Virus record (IMG/VR): IMGVR_UViG_3300031746_000105
Coordinates: 1-31,812 of that record
Length of the DNA: 31,812 bases
Reading direction: 5' to 3' (one strand)
DNA from: a virus
This document shows positions 1-6,437 of the stretch, in pieces. Each line of letters begins with the position of its first letter. The stretch's first letter is position 1. The position numbers and the translations under genes are program-made. The notes beneath the pieces are model-generated. The model saw only the letters and a list, made by a program, of their open reading frames with translations, was not told the DNA's origin and searched no databases.

Positions 1-846
1 TTGCTGGCTCGACCGGGAGGGACATAGTTTCGCTTGCGCCGAGAGCATATCCTCCATCTGCACGCCGATGTAGGCTTTGAACGTCATATCGACCGATTCG
101 TGCCCCATCAATCGCGCTATCGTCTCGATCGGAGTGCCTGCCCTCCAATGCCTGTTGCCGAAGGTCCTTCTCAGGTCGTGCGGCGCGAATCGGACGCCCG
201 ATGCCTCGGATATCTGCTTGAGCTTCCGATACATCTGCAACTTGTGGTAGGGGAACAAACGGGTCGCACCCTCTCGCCCCTCTAGATGCTTCGCAAGCGG
301 CGCTATCGTGTAGGAGTTGAGCGCAAGCGGTCTTACCTTGCCGCCACCCCGTCCCTTGCTCAGGATCATCGAGAGCTGACAGTTGAGCATTTCCTTGGCA
401 TTCTGCACCGTCATCCGCTCCATATCTATCAGGCGGCAGCCGTTGTCCACGGCGAGCGAATAGAGCAGCTCGTGATCGTTCGACAACCTTCTCGATACCA
501 GTCTTAGTGTCTCCACCGTTGGCTCGGACAGGAATACGCCATCCACCTTGGCCTGCGCCTTCGCCGAGATGGTCCAACGCATCGCGTCCCGGTTGCCCGA
601 CCAACGAAGGAACGTCCTTATCACGGAGCAGTATATCGCCCTGGTGTTGCTCGACCGCTTCATCGTGGCCTCCAGGCGGTGCATCTCTGCCAGACTCACC
701 TTGGACGGGTTCGGCCACTCCAATAGTCCCCCGGCCAGGTCCAGCGCCTGCGTGTAATGCGCCCTCGTCATCGCGCTGATGTGTGCCTTCTCTTTCAAGT
801 ATTCCCTCATCTGCCTGTGCCAAGCGTCCCTGCGCTTGTATGGCAT
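1..846 (-). CDS. int: Tyrosine recombinase (integrase), 3' end beyond window
   Basis: Site-specific recombinase expected to integrate or excise the viral genome. The frame is open from the ATG at 846-844 to the window edge (282 codons, no stop), so the C-terminus is missing. Catalytic residues seen: Arg138 (in NGCRLIDM), Lys170 in the beta-turn GGGKVRP, His223 and Arg226 (HDLRR), His249 (LMGHES) and the nucleophile Tyr259 (FKAYIGV). The core-binding N-terminal half is about residues 1-110, with many helices and basic residues. An in-frame TGA at 853-855 excludes a longer start. No strong Shine-Dalgarno lies close to this ATG; GGGAG sits about 13 nt upstream. The attachment site is not visible in the window. 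Confidence 0.95.
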   Translation of the reverse strand, partial: MPYKRRDAWHRQMREYLKEKAHISAMTRAHYTQALDLAGGLLEWPNPSKVSLAEMHRLEATMKRSSNTRAIYCSVIRTFLRWSGNRDAMRWTISAKAQAKVDGVFLSEPTVETLRLVSRRLSNDHELLYSLAVDNGCRLIDMERMTVQNAKEMLNCQLSMILSKGRGGGKVRPLALNSYTIAPLAKHLEGREGATRLFPYHKLQMYRKLKQISEASGVRFAPHDLRRTFGNRHWRAGTPIETIARLMGHESVDMTFKAYIGVQMEDMLSAQAKLCPSRSSQQ

Positions 847-905
847 TGGACATCATATCTCCCAACGGCATATTAGATTTGTCTTGAACTTGCATCCCAT
901 CCCTT

Positions 906-1229
906 CTATTTCGATGGACTCAACCGCCATGTTTCCAAGATCTCTCCAGCCATTGGACCGTCTTTCAATCGTGTCTTTCTCCGTTGGAATCCAGCGGCGC
1001 GCACGATGTGTTGCATGCGGCCCAGTGGTGTTGGCACTATGACGGTCTTGCCTTCTTTGAGGCATGACTGGACGAGTTCCTTAAAGTGTCCTTTGCCCGG
1101 AAATCTGGATTCAATGAAACTAATCCAAATTTCGTGGTCTTTCTCCCAGAGCCAGCCGGTAAACCGTTCACTGACGAATCCTAGTTCCTTCCCTCTCGGA
1201 GAATTGAGTTCAATCATTTTGTCAATCAA
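906..1229 (-). CDS. GNAT-fold acetyltransferase-like protein
   Basis: 107 residues resembling the small phage-borne GNAT (Gcn5-related N-acetyltransferase) proteins. Visible hallmarks are the strand/turn region FIESRFPGKGHFKEL (about 38-52), the beta-strand KTVIVPTPLG (61-70) and the terminal helix-strand ending AAGF (78-81), which is the usual GNAT order. Substrate unknown; the acyl-CoA loop is weak, so activity is not certain. The start is TTG at 1229, favoured because GGTGAG lies just upstream; an ATG at 1217 is the alternative. The TTG overlaps the TGA of the upstream doubtful frame. A TATA-like TTTATAAT on the minus strand near 1350 could give the gene its own promoter. Confidence 0.7.
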   Translation of the reverse strand: MIDKMIELNSPRGKELGFVSERFTGWLWEKDHEIWISFIESRFPGKGHFKELVQSCLKEGKTVIVPTPLGRMQHIVRAAGFQRRKTRLKDGPMAGEILETWRLSPSK

Positions 1230-1696
1230 TCTCTCACCACTTTCCCTTCTTTCTTGGGAATGTCGGGGGCGTGAGATTCCGAGCGAAGTTCACAGGGGCC
1301 GTGGCCCGCTCCGCTCCTAAACCCTCTCCTAGAACCGTCCCAAGCCGACATTATAAATCGGCGACTCGGCCGCAGCGCCCGAGGGCGAAAGGTGCGAATC
1401 ACCGGTGCGTATCCTTTGGGCGGTTCTCCGCCTGTCCCGTTCTCTTTGATACTAAATGATGACTGGTTCCGTGGCGAAGGGAAGTTATATTGGGGCACTT
1501 CTTCCTCCCTATTCTTCGGTCTGGGTTCCATACTCCGGCTAGCTGAGGTCTGGTTAGTCCCGGCGATACACCCTGTTTTTTGTCTCGTTGCCCCCACACC
1601 GGCACAAGGTCCGCTATCGCATCTGGGCCCTTCTATTTCGGGAGACACCTCGAACGGGTATAGCCCATGAACCGTCGCGATCACGCCAGTCATCAT
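1226..1696 (-). CDS. Doubtful hypothetical ORF
   Basis: A 156-codon open frame starting at an ATG right after the stop of the zinc-ribbon gene at 1699 and ending in a TTGA overlap with the GNAT-like gene, a layout that fits an operon. Against it, the translation is rich in Arg, Pro, Ser and Gly without a recognisable fold, two other frames are also open over much of the stretch, and the DNA contains several GC-rich hairpins. It may be non-coding. No family recognised. Confidence 0.22.
   Translation of the reverse strand: MMTGVIATVHGLYPFEVSPEIEGPRCDSGPCAGVGATRQKTGCIAGTNQTSASRSMEPRPKNREEEVPQYNFPSPRNQSSFSIKENGTGGEPPKGYAPVIRTFRPRALRPSRRFIMSAWDGSRRGFRSGAGHGPCELRSESHAPDIPKKEGKVVRD
1370..1435. repeat. 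Cluster of three short GC-rich hairpins
   Basis: Within about 65 bp there are three consecutive short stem-loops: CGCC-CGAG-GGCG, GGTG-CGAAT-CACC and GGCGG-TTCT-CCGCC. They sit inside the otherwise unexplained stretch 1230-1698 and next to a TATA-like TTTATAAT (minus) near 1350. They could be a structured RNA or regulatory DNA; they do not form a tRNA cloverleaf. Confidence 0.4.
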
Positions 1697-1697
1697 T
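1455..1697. repeat. 12-bp inverted repeat flanking about 220 bp
   Basis: AATGATGACTGG at 1455-1466 is matched exactly by its reverse complement CCAGTCATCATT at 1686-1697. The right copy coincides with the ATG of the doubtful ORF. Role unknown; the nearby integrase makes a recombination role conceivable but nothing shows it. Confidence 0.5.
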
Positions 1698-1698
1698 C

Positions 1699-2193
1699 TC
1701 ACTTTGGTTCCATCTCCTTGATGCTCGGTTGGCACTTGCTGTCGATGTTCAGGAAGATGCCGCAATCATAACACGCGCAAAACTTCCGCTTCTTGCCATC
1801 CTTTTCTGAGATGTGGTGGATATCCACCGAGCCGCAGTTGGGGCAGCAGACCCATCCGGGCTTGTTGCGATCAAACGCATCAATCTTCTTACCCTCAAAG
1901 TCGGTCATCTCCTGATCTGGCCCTTCCTTCTTCTTTTCGAGCGGCACGGGCGGCTCACATGGCGGCTGGATGATCGGCTTCTTTTCCTCCATCTTCCCCA
2001 GCTTGTCCGCAGGCACGAATCCCTCTGGACTTGATGGATCGCTCGCCCTCGGGTTGATCTGTTCCTTGCACGCCTCGATATAGATAGTGGAGGTGGCGTC
2101 CTGCCTCACGGCCTCGTCCTTTATGCATTCAAACTCAACATACAAGTCGCGCCAGAATTGACAGTTCTTGATTTTCCATTCGTCTGGGTTCAT
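1699..2193 (-). CDS. Hypothetical protein with C-terminal zinc ribbon
   Basis: 164 residues. The first two thirds are acidic and Lys/Pro-rich, probably partly disordered (about 45-105). The C-terminal third carries a zinc ribbon: Cys117 and Cys120 (CPNC) with Cys141 and Cys144 (CYDC), about 20 residues apart and separated by a His/Lys-rich strand pair. Such ribbons bind nucleic acid or protein partners; the specific role cannot be read. It lies 15 bp after the stop of the upstream gene (2209-2484), in the same direction. The stop TGA is followed directly by the doubtful ORF at 1696. Confidence 0.75.
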   Translation of the reverse strand: MNPDEWKIKNCQFWRDLYVEFECIKDEAVRQDATSTIYIEACKEQINPRASDPSSPEGFVPADKLGKMEEKKPIIQPPCEPPVPLEKKKEGPDQEMTDFEGKKIDAFDRNKPGWVCCPNCGSVDIHHISEKDGKKRKFCACYDCGIFLNIDSKCQPSIKEMEPK

Positions 2194-2208
2194 CCCGCAC
2201 GCCCCTTC

Positions 2209-2484
2209 TCAATTGGATAATGCCGCACCGATCGCGAGGACCGCAGCATCATAATCTCCGGTGTTTATCTCGGCGTCCTTGACCGCTCGGAGATTGTGCT
2301 TGATGTAATGCGACACCTCGCGGGCATCAGGTTTCTCAAGCAACTTCTCCAACTTCGCGGTGTTCGTCCGAAGTTTGAACTTGTCCGTCCCGATGTAATG
2401 GGGCGGTTCCTTCGGGTCGTCATCCCACTCACGCGTCTCGACGTTCTCGCCTTGCAGATTTATCTGCTGTGTTTCGGTGGTCAT
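2209..2484 (-). CDS. Small acidic hypothetical protein
   Basis: 91 residues with no family recognised. The N-terminal half is polar (DDDPKEPPHY), and the C-terminal half looks helical and amphipathic (TAKLEKLLEKPDAREVSHYI and onward). The start ATG at 2484 has a good Shine-Dalgarno, GGAGTGAG, 5 nt upstream. It is the first gene of the leftward transcript that appears to begin near 2648, so it is preceded by an unusually long (about 160 nt) and strongly structured leader. Confidence 0.75.
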   Translation of the reverse strand: MTTETQQINLQGENVETREWDDDPKEPPHYIGTDKFKLRTNTAKLEKLLEKPDAREVSHYIKHNLRAVKDAEINTGDYDAAVLAIGAALSN

Positions 2485-2510
2485 GTTCTCACTCCATTGA
2501 TGTTCGGGAA

Positions 2511-2648
2511 CGGACGCCAGGGATTAGGATGGGGGAAGGTCTGAACAAGAGGTGGCGAAACCGTGTGTGAAAAACCTTCGGGCGTCCGCAGATGCTGGGC
2601 TGGAGAGTGTGCATCCCTATTCGGTCCCTTCTCTTGCGCTAGCATCTG
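2511..2648 (-). ncRNA. Structured 5' leader RNA (candidate cis-regulatory element)
   Basis: Two abutting long-range helices lie in the untranslated region before the gene at 2484. P1 is CGGACGCC (2511-2518) with GGCGTCCG (2581-2588). P2 is CAGATGCT (2589-2596) with AGCATCTG (2641-2648), extendable by one G-T and one G-C pair. Inside P1 is a second helix, GAAGGT (2535-2540) with ACCTTC (2574-2579), and a small GGT/ACC hairpin. Inside P2, GAGAG (2603-2607) can pair with CTCTT (2631-2635). A minus-strand TATA box at 2669-2677 would start the RNA almost exactly at P2. It could be a riboswitch-like leader or a free-standing small RNA; no known class recognised. Confidence 0.45.
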
Positions 2649-2651
2649 TAG

Positions 2652-2730
2652 GGTGATTATCTAGTTATGTATATAATGATTATGCTTGTAATGAAACCGA
2701 GCGAGTGGTCGTGCTAGTATTGTAATCACC
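2652..2730. promoter_or_regulatory. 8-bp inverted repeat GGTGATTA...TAATCACC (possible operator pair)
   Basis: GGTGATTA at 2652-2659 and TAATCACC at 2723-2730 are perfect reverse complements 63 bp apart. They bracket the leftward TATA box and lie just upstream of the rightward one. The adjacent RHH gene makes a regulator-binding role plausible. Inferred from position only. Confidence 0.35.
2669..2677 (-). promoter_or_regulatory. TATA box, leftward promoter
   Basis: Minus-strand ATTATATAC fits the archaeal TATA/box A form. Its expected start, about 25 nt downstream, falls at the 5' side of helix P2 (2648) and would drive the leftward genes from 2484 down. Confidence 0.45.
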
Positions 2731-2753
2731 ATTCCGGGTGTTTTGTATGCAAC

Positions 2754-2763
2754 CTATATATAC
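2754..2763 (+). promoter_or_regulatory. TATA box, rightward promoter
   Basis: CTATATATAC lies about 45 bp before the ATG at 2807. The expected start near 2785 leaves a short leader of about 20 nt. A nine-codon frame from ATG 2781, ending in a TGA that overlaps the gene's ATG, is also present, but may be upstream of the transcript start. Confidence 0.5.
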
Positions 2764-2806
2764 AAGTATATCAGAATGATATGTTGGATGGGCAAGAGGC
2801 GAAGGG

Positions 2807-3058
2807 ATGACGGGGGGAACGGAGGCAAAGAGGAAGCCGGACAGAGGGCTTCAACTCAATTTCAGGCAGACGGTCGAGGAACGGACGGCCATGCTGGATG
2901 CCATCCAACTATCGGACGGATTATATAGGGGACTTACTGACCTGGCACGCGGGGCGATAAGGCGCGAAATAGAACGCATCAGATACGATGCTTATGCGAG
3001 AGAACTCACCCGACAACAACGAGTCACCTATGATGATGGAAAAGAGGGGCGAGCTTGA
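2807..3058 (+). CDS. Ribbon-helix-helix-like DNA-binding regulator
   Basis: 83 residues. After a basic N-terminal arm there is a short strand, GLQLNFRQT (14-22), then helix 1 (about 23-34), a turn with Gly38, and a long helix 2 (about 40-60). This is the order of RHH (Arc/MetJ) proteins, which dimerise and read DNA with the paired strands. It is the first of only two plus-strand genes and is divergent from the integrase-side genes, the usual place of a lysogeny or early regulator. The ATG overlaps the stop of a nine-codon upstream frame (ATGA). It could instead be another small helical DNA-binding protein. Confidence 0.6.
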   Translation: MTGGTEAKRKPDRGLQLNFRQTVEERTAMLDAIQLSDGLYRGLTDLARGAIRREIERIRYDAYARELTRQQRVTYDDGKEGRA

Positions 3059-3151
3059 CAAGTAGTTTGCTGACTTCGTTTACTATCGAATCATCCACCG
3101 TGCGGTCCGTTTCCAGGATCACACGAAAGAGTCCTGCGGGTCTGTCTAGCG

Positions 3152-3159
3152 TTTATATA
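3152..3159 (+). promoter_or_regulatory. TATA box before membrane-protein gene
   Basis: TTTATATA followed by a run of C. With the archaeal 25-nt rule, transcription would start near 3183, about 30 nt before the GTG at 3212. The stretch 3059-3211 shows no gene. Confidence 0.55.
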
Positions 3160-3211
3160 CCCCCCCATAGACAAGGAATACCGACCCTCATTATTAAGGT
3201 TATTACAGAAG

Positions 3212-3667
3212 GTGTCCGAAAGTGATTTACCAAGGGACAGAAATGAGATAGGCGAAGCAATGGCAATAAAACTGGTCCGCAAAGAGGCGACCGACAGCCT
3301 CAACCCCACCGAACTCTTAGCACTCGGTTCGGCCGGGCTGGTCATATTGGCCGCGCTTCTTCCTTGGGTCGAGGTGCAGTTCTTTGGGACCTACTCCCAG
3401 AATGGATTGGAACGGGGATATGGGATACTTACGGCCATCATGGGCCTATTGGCTGGAGGCGAAGTCCTTGCTGAACATGCAAGATTTGGGAGATACGCAC
3501 CCTCTAGCACGGTGAGCGCGATCGGTGCATTGGTCGCTGGAGTGGCGATCTATGCTGCCATAGAAATCAATGTAGGGCATATCGGTATCGGCGTGTGGAT
3601 GACCGCGTTCGCAGGGGTTGGTCTGTTTTTCGCTGGCCTTGGGTTCTTGGACCGTGACCATCGTTGA
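3212..3667 (+). CDS. Four-helix integral membrane protein
   Basis: 151 residues with four hydrophobic helices at about 35-52, 69-88, 99-119 and 124-145. The first helix ends in a PWVEV motif often seen in small archaeal and actinobacterial four-pass proteins of unknown function. The N-terminal 34 residues are polar and likely cytoplasmic. The start is either GTG 3212 (used here, 30 nt after the predicted transcript start) or ATG 3259, which has AGGCGA before it. It has its own promoter and is convergent with the late genes, so it may be expressed in the lysogen, for example for exclusion or envelope modification; that is speculation. Confidence 0.7.
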   Translation: MSESDLPRDRNEIGEAMAIKLVRKEATDSLNPTELLALGSAGLVILAALLPWVEVQFFGTYSQNGLERGYGILTAIMGLLAGGEVLAEHARFGRYAPSSTVSAIGALVAGVAIYAAIEINVGHIGIGVWMTAFAGVGLFFAGLGFLDRDHR

Positions 3668-3687
3668 CCCGACCCTAATGAGTTCCC

Positions 3688-3771
3688 CTACCCCATCGGG
3701 TTCTTCTCGATATCCAGTGCCAGGTACCGCAGTACGAACGGGATGGCCAGTTCACACGCCCCCTTTGCCAT
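3688..3771 (-). CDS. Possible 27-residue translationally coupled micro-ORF
   Basis: An ATG overlaps the TGA of the tail hub gene (TGATG) and opens a 27-codon frame, mostly hydrophobic with scattered charge (ACELAIPFVLRYLALDIEK). It would fill the only gap between the hub and the convergent membrane-protein gene. It is too short to judge and could be read-through sequence without function. Nothing else is seen in 3668-3770. Confidence 0.2.
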   Translation of the reverse strand: MAKGACELAIPFVLRYLALDIEKNPMG

Positions 3772-5792
3772 CACGCACTCAACCTGATATATATCGCGGG
3801 AAACACTATGCCCGTTCCATTCGTCGGGGTGGGGAACGTCCCGGGCAATGCACCGTAGGACCCAGCATAATAAAGGTGCGTGACCACTGATGTTCCGATT
3901 GCCGCGTCTATTCCTATGACATTGAATATGCTCGCAAGTGCTGGAACTCTGAATTGATGAGTTGCGTTGTTGCCGATAGCAGCTAACCAATATAGAACTC
4001 CTCCAGTGAGTGATTGACTTATGTTTATATATCTTAGACCAGTTGAGGATGTATCTACTGTTCCTGCGTCCAACAGAAGCGTTCCCGGTTCTCCATTCGT
4101 ATCAGAATATATCCCCAATCTCAATGCACCACTACCCACCGAAGTCGTGCAATACACCGAGATCATGTCTGCCGTCACCGTCTTTGGACAAACGAATGGT
4201 ATGGCATACAGTCTGTTATTCACCAGTGCCCCCGAAACCGTCATGTCGGTGGCTGCATGGGGCATCGTGTAATGTCTGGCCCTGGTTGCCCCATATCGTC
4301 TGAAATATTCGTAGGGATTAGGATCCACGGTTGAGGGTGGCGGCACAGTATCGCCATCTGATATGGGTGCTTTGACCAATCCCATGTCATAGCAGACACG
4401 GAAGTTCTGGACGTATGCCGTCGCCCCACCTCCTGCCTGAATGTGCGCCCAAATCTCAAGGGTGTCTCCTGGCTGCATGAAGAACGCGCAATCCACCGGA
4501 TATGTGACATATGTTGTGGAGTAAGTATAATGTTCAGTGCCGATGTTCACACCGTTCCAGTATATTTCACCATAGGCTAGATATGACACATTGCTCGTCT
4601 TCAGGTCGAACTTGACCCTGAACCGCGCTGGCAGACCAGCCGAGAATGTTATGGTCTTGAGCTTGACATAAGTCGTGGATGCGGTACTCGCCTCAACGTC
4701 GAGCGAGTGCTGCACCGTATCACTGACACGGGGGCAGAATGTGTCCTTGCTCAACCAAGTCATAGCGGAGCGCATATCATTCAAGAAGGATTGTGTGCTC
4801 GTGTATGGCATCCCGAAGGTCAGTTCATCTATGAATGATGGGTAGTGGAGGATGTGTTTGATGCACGTGTATGGTCCCATGCTCGTCTTGCCGACGGTCG
4901 CATCGGTCAATGTGTATTTTTGGTTCAGGACATCATAATGCGTTCCAGAGAACAATGAGTCGTGCATCACCTTCGCCGTGACCACTTCGAGCGGGGCCTT
5001 GAAATAAAAGACTATCTGATTGGCAATCAATGTCGCATCAGCGGCGGCGTTGATGTCTGGCCGGTTGATGATCATGTTCCGCACGCCATAGGTGGAGATG
5101 GACCCCGCATCGGTTGCGACATACGTTCCAGTGGTGTAGTTCACCGTGACAGTGTTGATGATTTGGTTCTCATCCTTCTGCCACGTCATTGGTTCGATTG
5201 CATGCGTCCCGACAGTGAGCGTGATCCCCGTGTCGTAACGCCCGAACTTGTCCCAGACAAATGTGACGTTGTCTCGTCCAGATTGGTAGAATACCCAAGG
5301 TGCGTTCGCACCATTCTGTGAAAGAAGGCAAAGCCACCTGAGCAGGTCGTACTTCCTCTCATTGTAACCATAGAACTCAGCGACGGTGTTGCCACACCAC
5401 CCACCACTGGGATGGGAGAAGGTCATCCCCGTGTCGAGTTCGGATATCTCCATGACAATGTTATCGCATGCCGTTGCAAATTGCGATGTGCTGAACGTCT
5501 GCTCCAAGAGTTTCTTGCTCAGGCTCTGAGCCTCGATATCATAGAATCCCCCAACCGGGTCAACCTTAGTGACATAGCCTTGGAACTCATATTCGGTCGT
5601 TGCATCGGAGCACGTGTAGTAGACGGTGAGTGTGTGCCGCAGGGCAGGGACATTCAAGGCATCGAGCGCGAGTCGCATGAACTTTCCAGAGAACACGTTG
5701 GGCAACCCATCAATGGTCTTGGTGATGTCGAACGAGAGGACGGCGGCCTTGCAGTCGACCCCGTTGATGTTTAGGTTCGTCAGGGTCGTCAT
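3771..5792 (-). CDS. Tail hub / baseplate protein with C-terminal receptor-binding-like domain
   Basis: 673 residues, beta-rich. Residues 1-340 look like the hub domains of phage tail-tip proteins (gpD/gp27-like folds): a strand-rich N-terminus, then an NTVTVNYTTG segment (about 213-222), SISTYGVRN (231-239) and an alpha/beta stretch to about 340. Residues 360-470 form a separate beta-sandwich. A Pro-rich linker (481-493) leads to a C-terminal module (about 520-673) with the strand pattern common in tail-fibre tips (ALRLGIYSDTNGEPGTLL). It follows the tape measure and the smaller tail protein by 5 bp and has the Shine-Dalgarno GAGGAG. Hub role strongly suggested by position; receptor binding inferred. 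Confidence 0.75.
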   Translation of the reverse strand: MTTLTNLNINGVDCKAAVLSFDITKTIDGLPNVFSGKFMRLALDALNVPALRHTLTVYYTCSDATTEYEFQGYVTKVDPVGGFYDIEAQSLSKKLLEQTFSTSQFATACDNIVMEISELDTGMTFSHPSGGWCGNTVAEFYGYNERKYDLLRWLCLLSQNGANAPWVFYQSGRDNVTFVWDKFGRYDTGITLTVGTHAIEPMTWQKDENQIINTVTVNYTTGTYVATDAGSISTYGVRNMIINRPDINAAADATLIANQIVFYFKAPLEVVTAKVMHDSLFSGTHYDVLNQKYTLTDATVGKTSMGPYTCIKHILHYPSFIDELTFGMPYTSTQSFLNDMRSAMTWLSKDTFCPRVSDTVQHSLDVEASTASTTYVKLKTITFSAGLPARFRVKFDLKTSNVSYLAYGEIYWNGVNIGTEHYTYSTTYVTYPVDCAFFMQPGDTLEIWAHIQAGGGATAYVQNFRVCYDMGLVKAPISDGDTVPPPSTVDPNPYEYFRRYGATRARHYTMPHAATDMTVSGALVNNRLYAIPFVCPKTVTADMISVYCTTSVGSGALRLGIYSDTNGEPGTLLLDAGTVDTSSTGLRYINISQSLTGGVLYWLAAIGNNATHQFRVPALASIFNVIGIDAAIGTSVVTHLYYAGSYGALPGTFPTPTNGTGIVFPAIYIRLSA

Positions 5793-5797
5793 CTAGC

Positions 5798-6433
5798 TCA
5801 ACTCCTCTCGGTGCACTGCAGGACATAGGAGACGATCATCTGCGTGGCATTGCGCTTATCGACGTTGACCTCCGCTCGGAGAGACGAAACATAGACCCGG
5901 TGGCATCTTCCTGCCCCATTGCGTTGTGGGAGGTATGGGAACAGGAGTGAAGGGTTGCTAATGGGCTGTGCGCCGGAGACGAGGGCCTCTAGGCCATATT
6001 CGGTCAATGATGCGGCGGCAATGGTATCGACTATATCCCCTTCGATGGTCACCTTCCTGATCGCCCCAGTCGCAGGCGTGACGATGACCCCAGTGGAATC
6101 CTGGAGGGGCATGATCATATCGCTCTGCCTCTCCTCCTTCTGGATGGTGTTGCGCTTCACCGAACCAAGGTCGTACTTGGTTGCCGAATAATAGAAATTG
6201 TACGTTCCGTTCGTCCCGCCATAGTTGCGGTCCAGCGTGATGTGCGATGAATCGGTGTATGTGGAAACGATGGCCGCAAACTCGGTGAAGTCCTTGAACT
6301 GGATGACCGCACCCACCATGCCCGCATTGAACTTCGCGGATGACGTTATCGCCGCGCTGCCGTTTGTCACCGTCGCCGTGTTGCCAGTGGCGAATGTGTA
6401 GGGTGTCGTGATGTACCATGAATCAACAGCCAT
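5798..6433 (-). CDS. Tail protein after tape measure (distal-tail-like)
   Basis: 211 residues. The N-terminal 85 residues are Thr/Ser/Gly-rich strands (NTATVTNGSAAITSS), resembling the small beta modules on tail proteins. The rest is alpha/beta, with a charged stretch KRNTIQKEERQSD (93-105). The gene sits between the tape measure and hub, where siphoviruses encode the distal tail protein, which fits but is not proved by a motif. AGGAGGTAATCAC directly before the ATG is a near-perfect Shine-Dalgarno. Confidence 0.6.
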   Translation of the reverse strand: MAVDSWYITTPYTFATGNTATVTNGSAAITSSAKFNAGMVGAVIQFKDFTEFAAIVSTYTDSSHITLDRNYGGTNGTYNFYYSATKYDLGSVKRNTIQKEERQSDMIMPLQDSTGVIVTPATGAIRKVTIEGDIVDTIAAASLTEYGLEALVSGAQPISNPSLLFPYLPQRNGAGRCHRVYVSSLRAEVNVDKRNATQMIVSYVLQCTERS

Positions 6434-6437
6434 GTGA

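Noticed and set aside
1290-1440. tRNA gene or integration att site in a tRNA
   Set aside because: Hairpins are present, but no cloverleaf with an acceptor stem, anticodon arm and a T-loop GTTC motif could be built.
1455-1550. C/D-box guide RNA (ATGATGA box with a later CTGA)
   Set aside because: The spacing is about 90 nt, with no internal boxes, too long for an archaeal C/D sRNA.
2743-2928. Plus-strand 61-codon frame overlapping the RHH gene
   Set aside because: Gly/Arg-rich translation with no strand/helix pattern; it begins before the predicted transcript start, and the 2807 frame is better.
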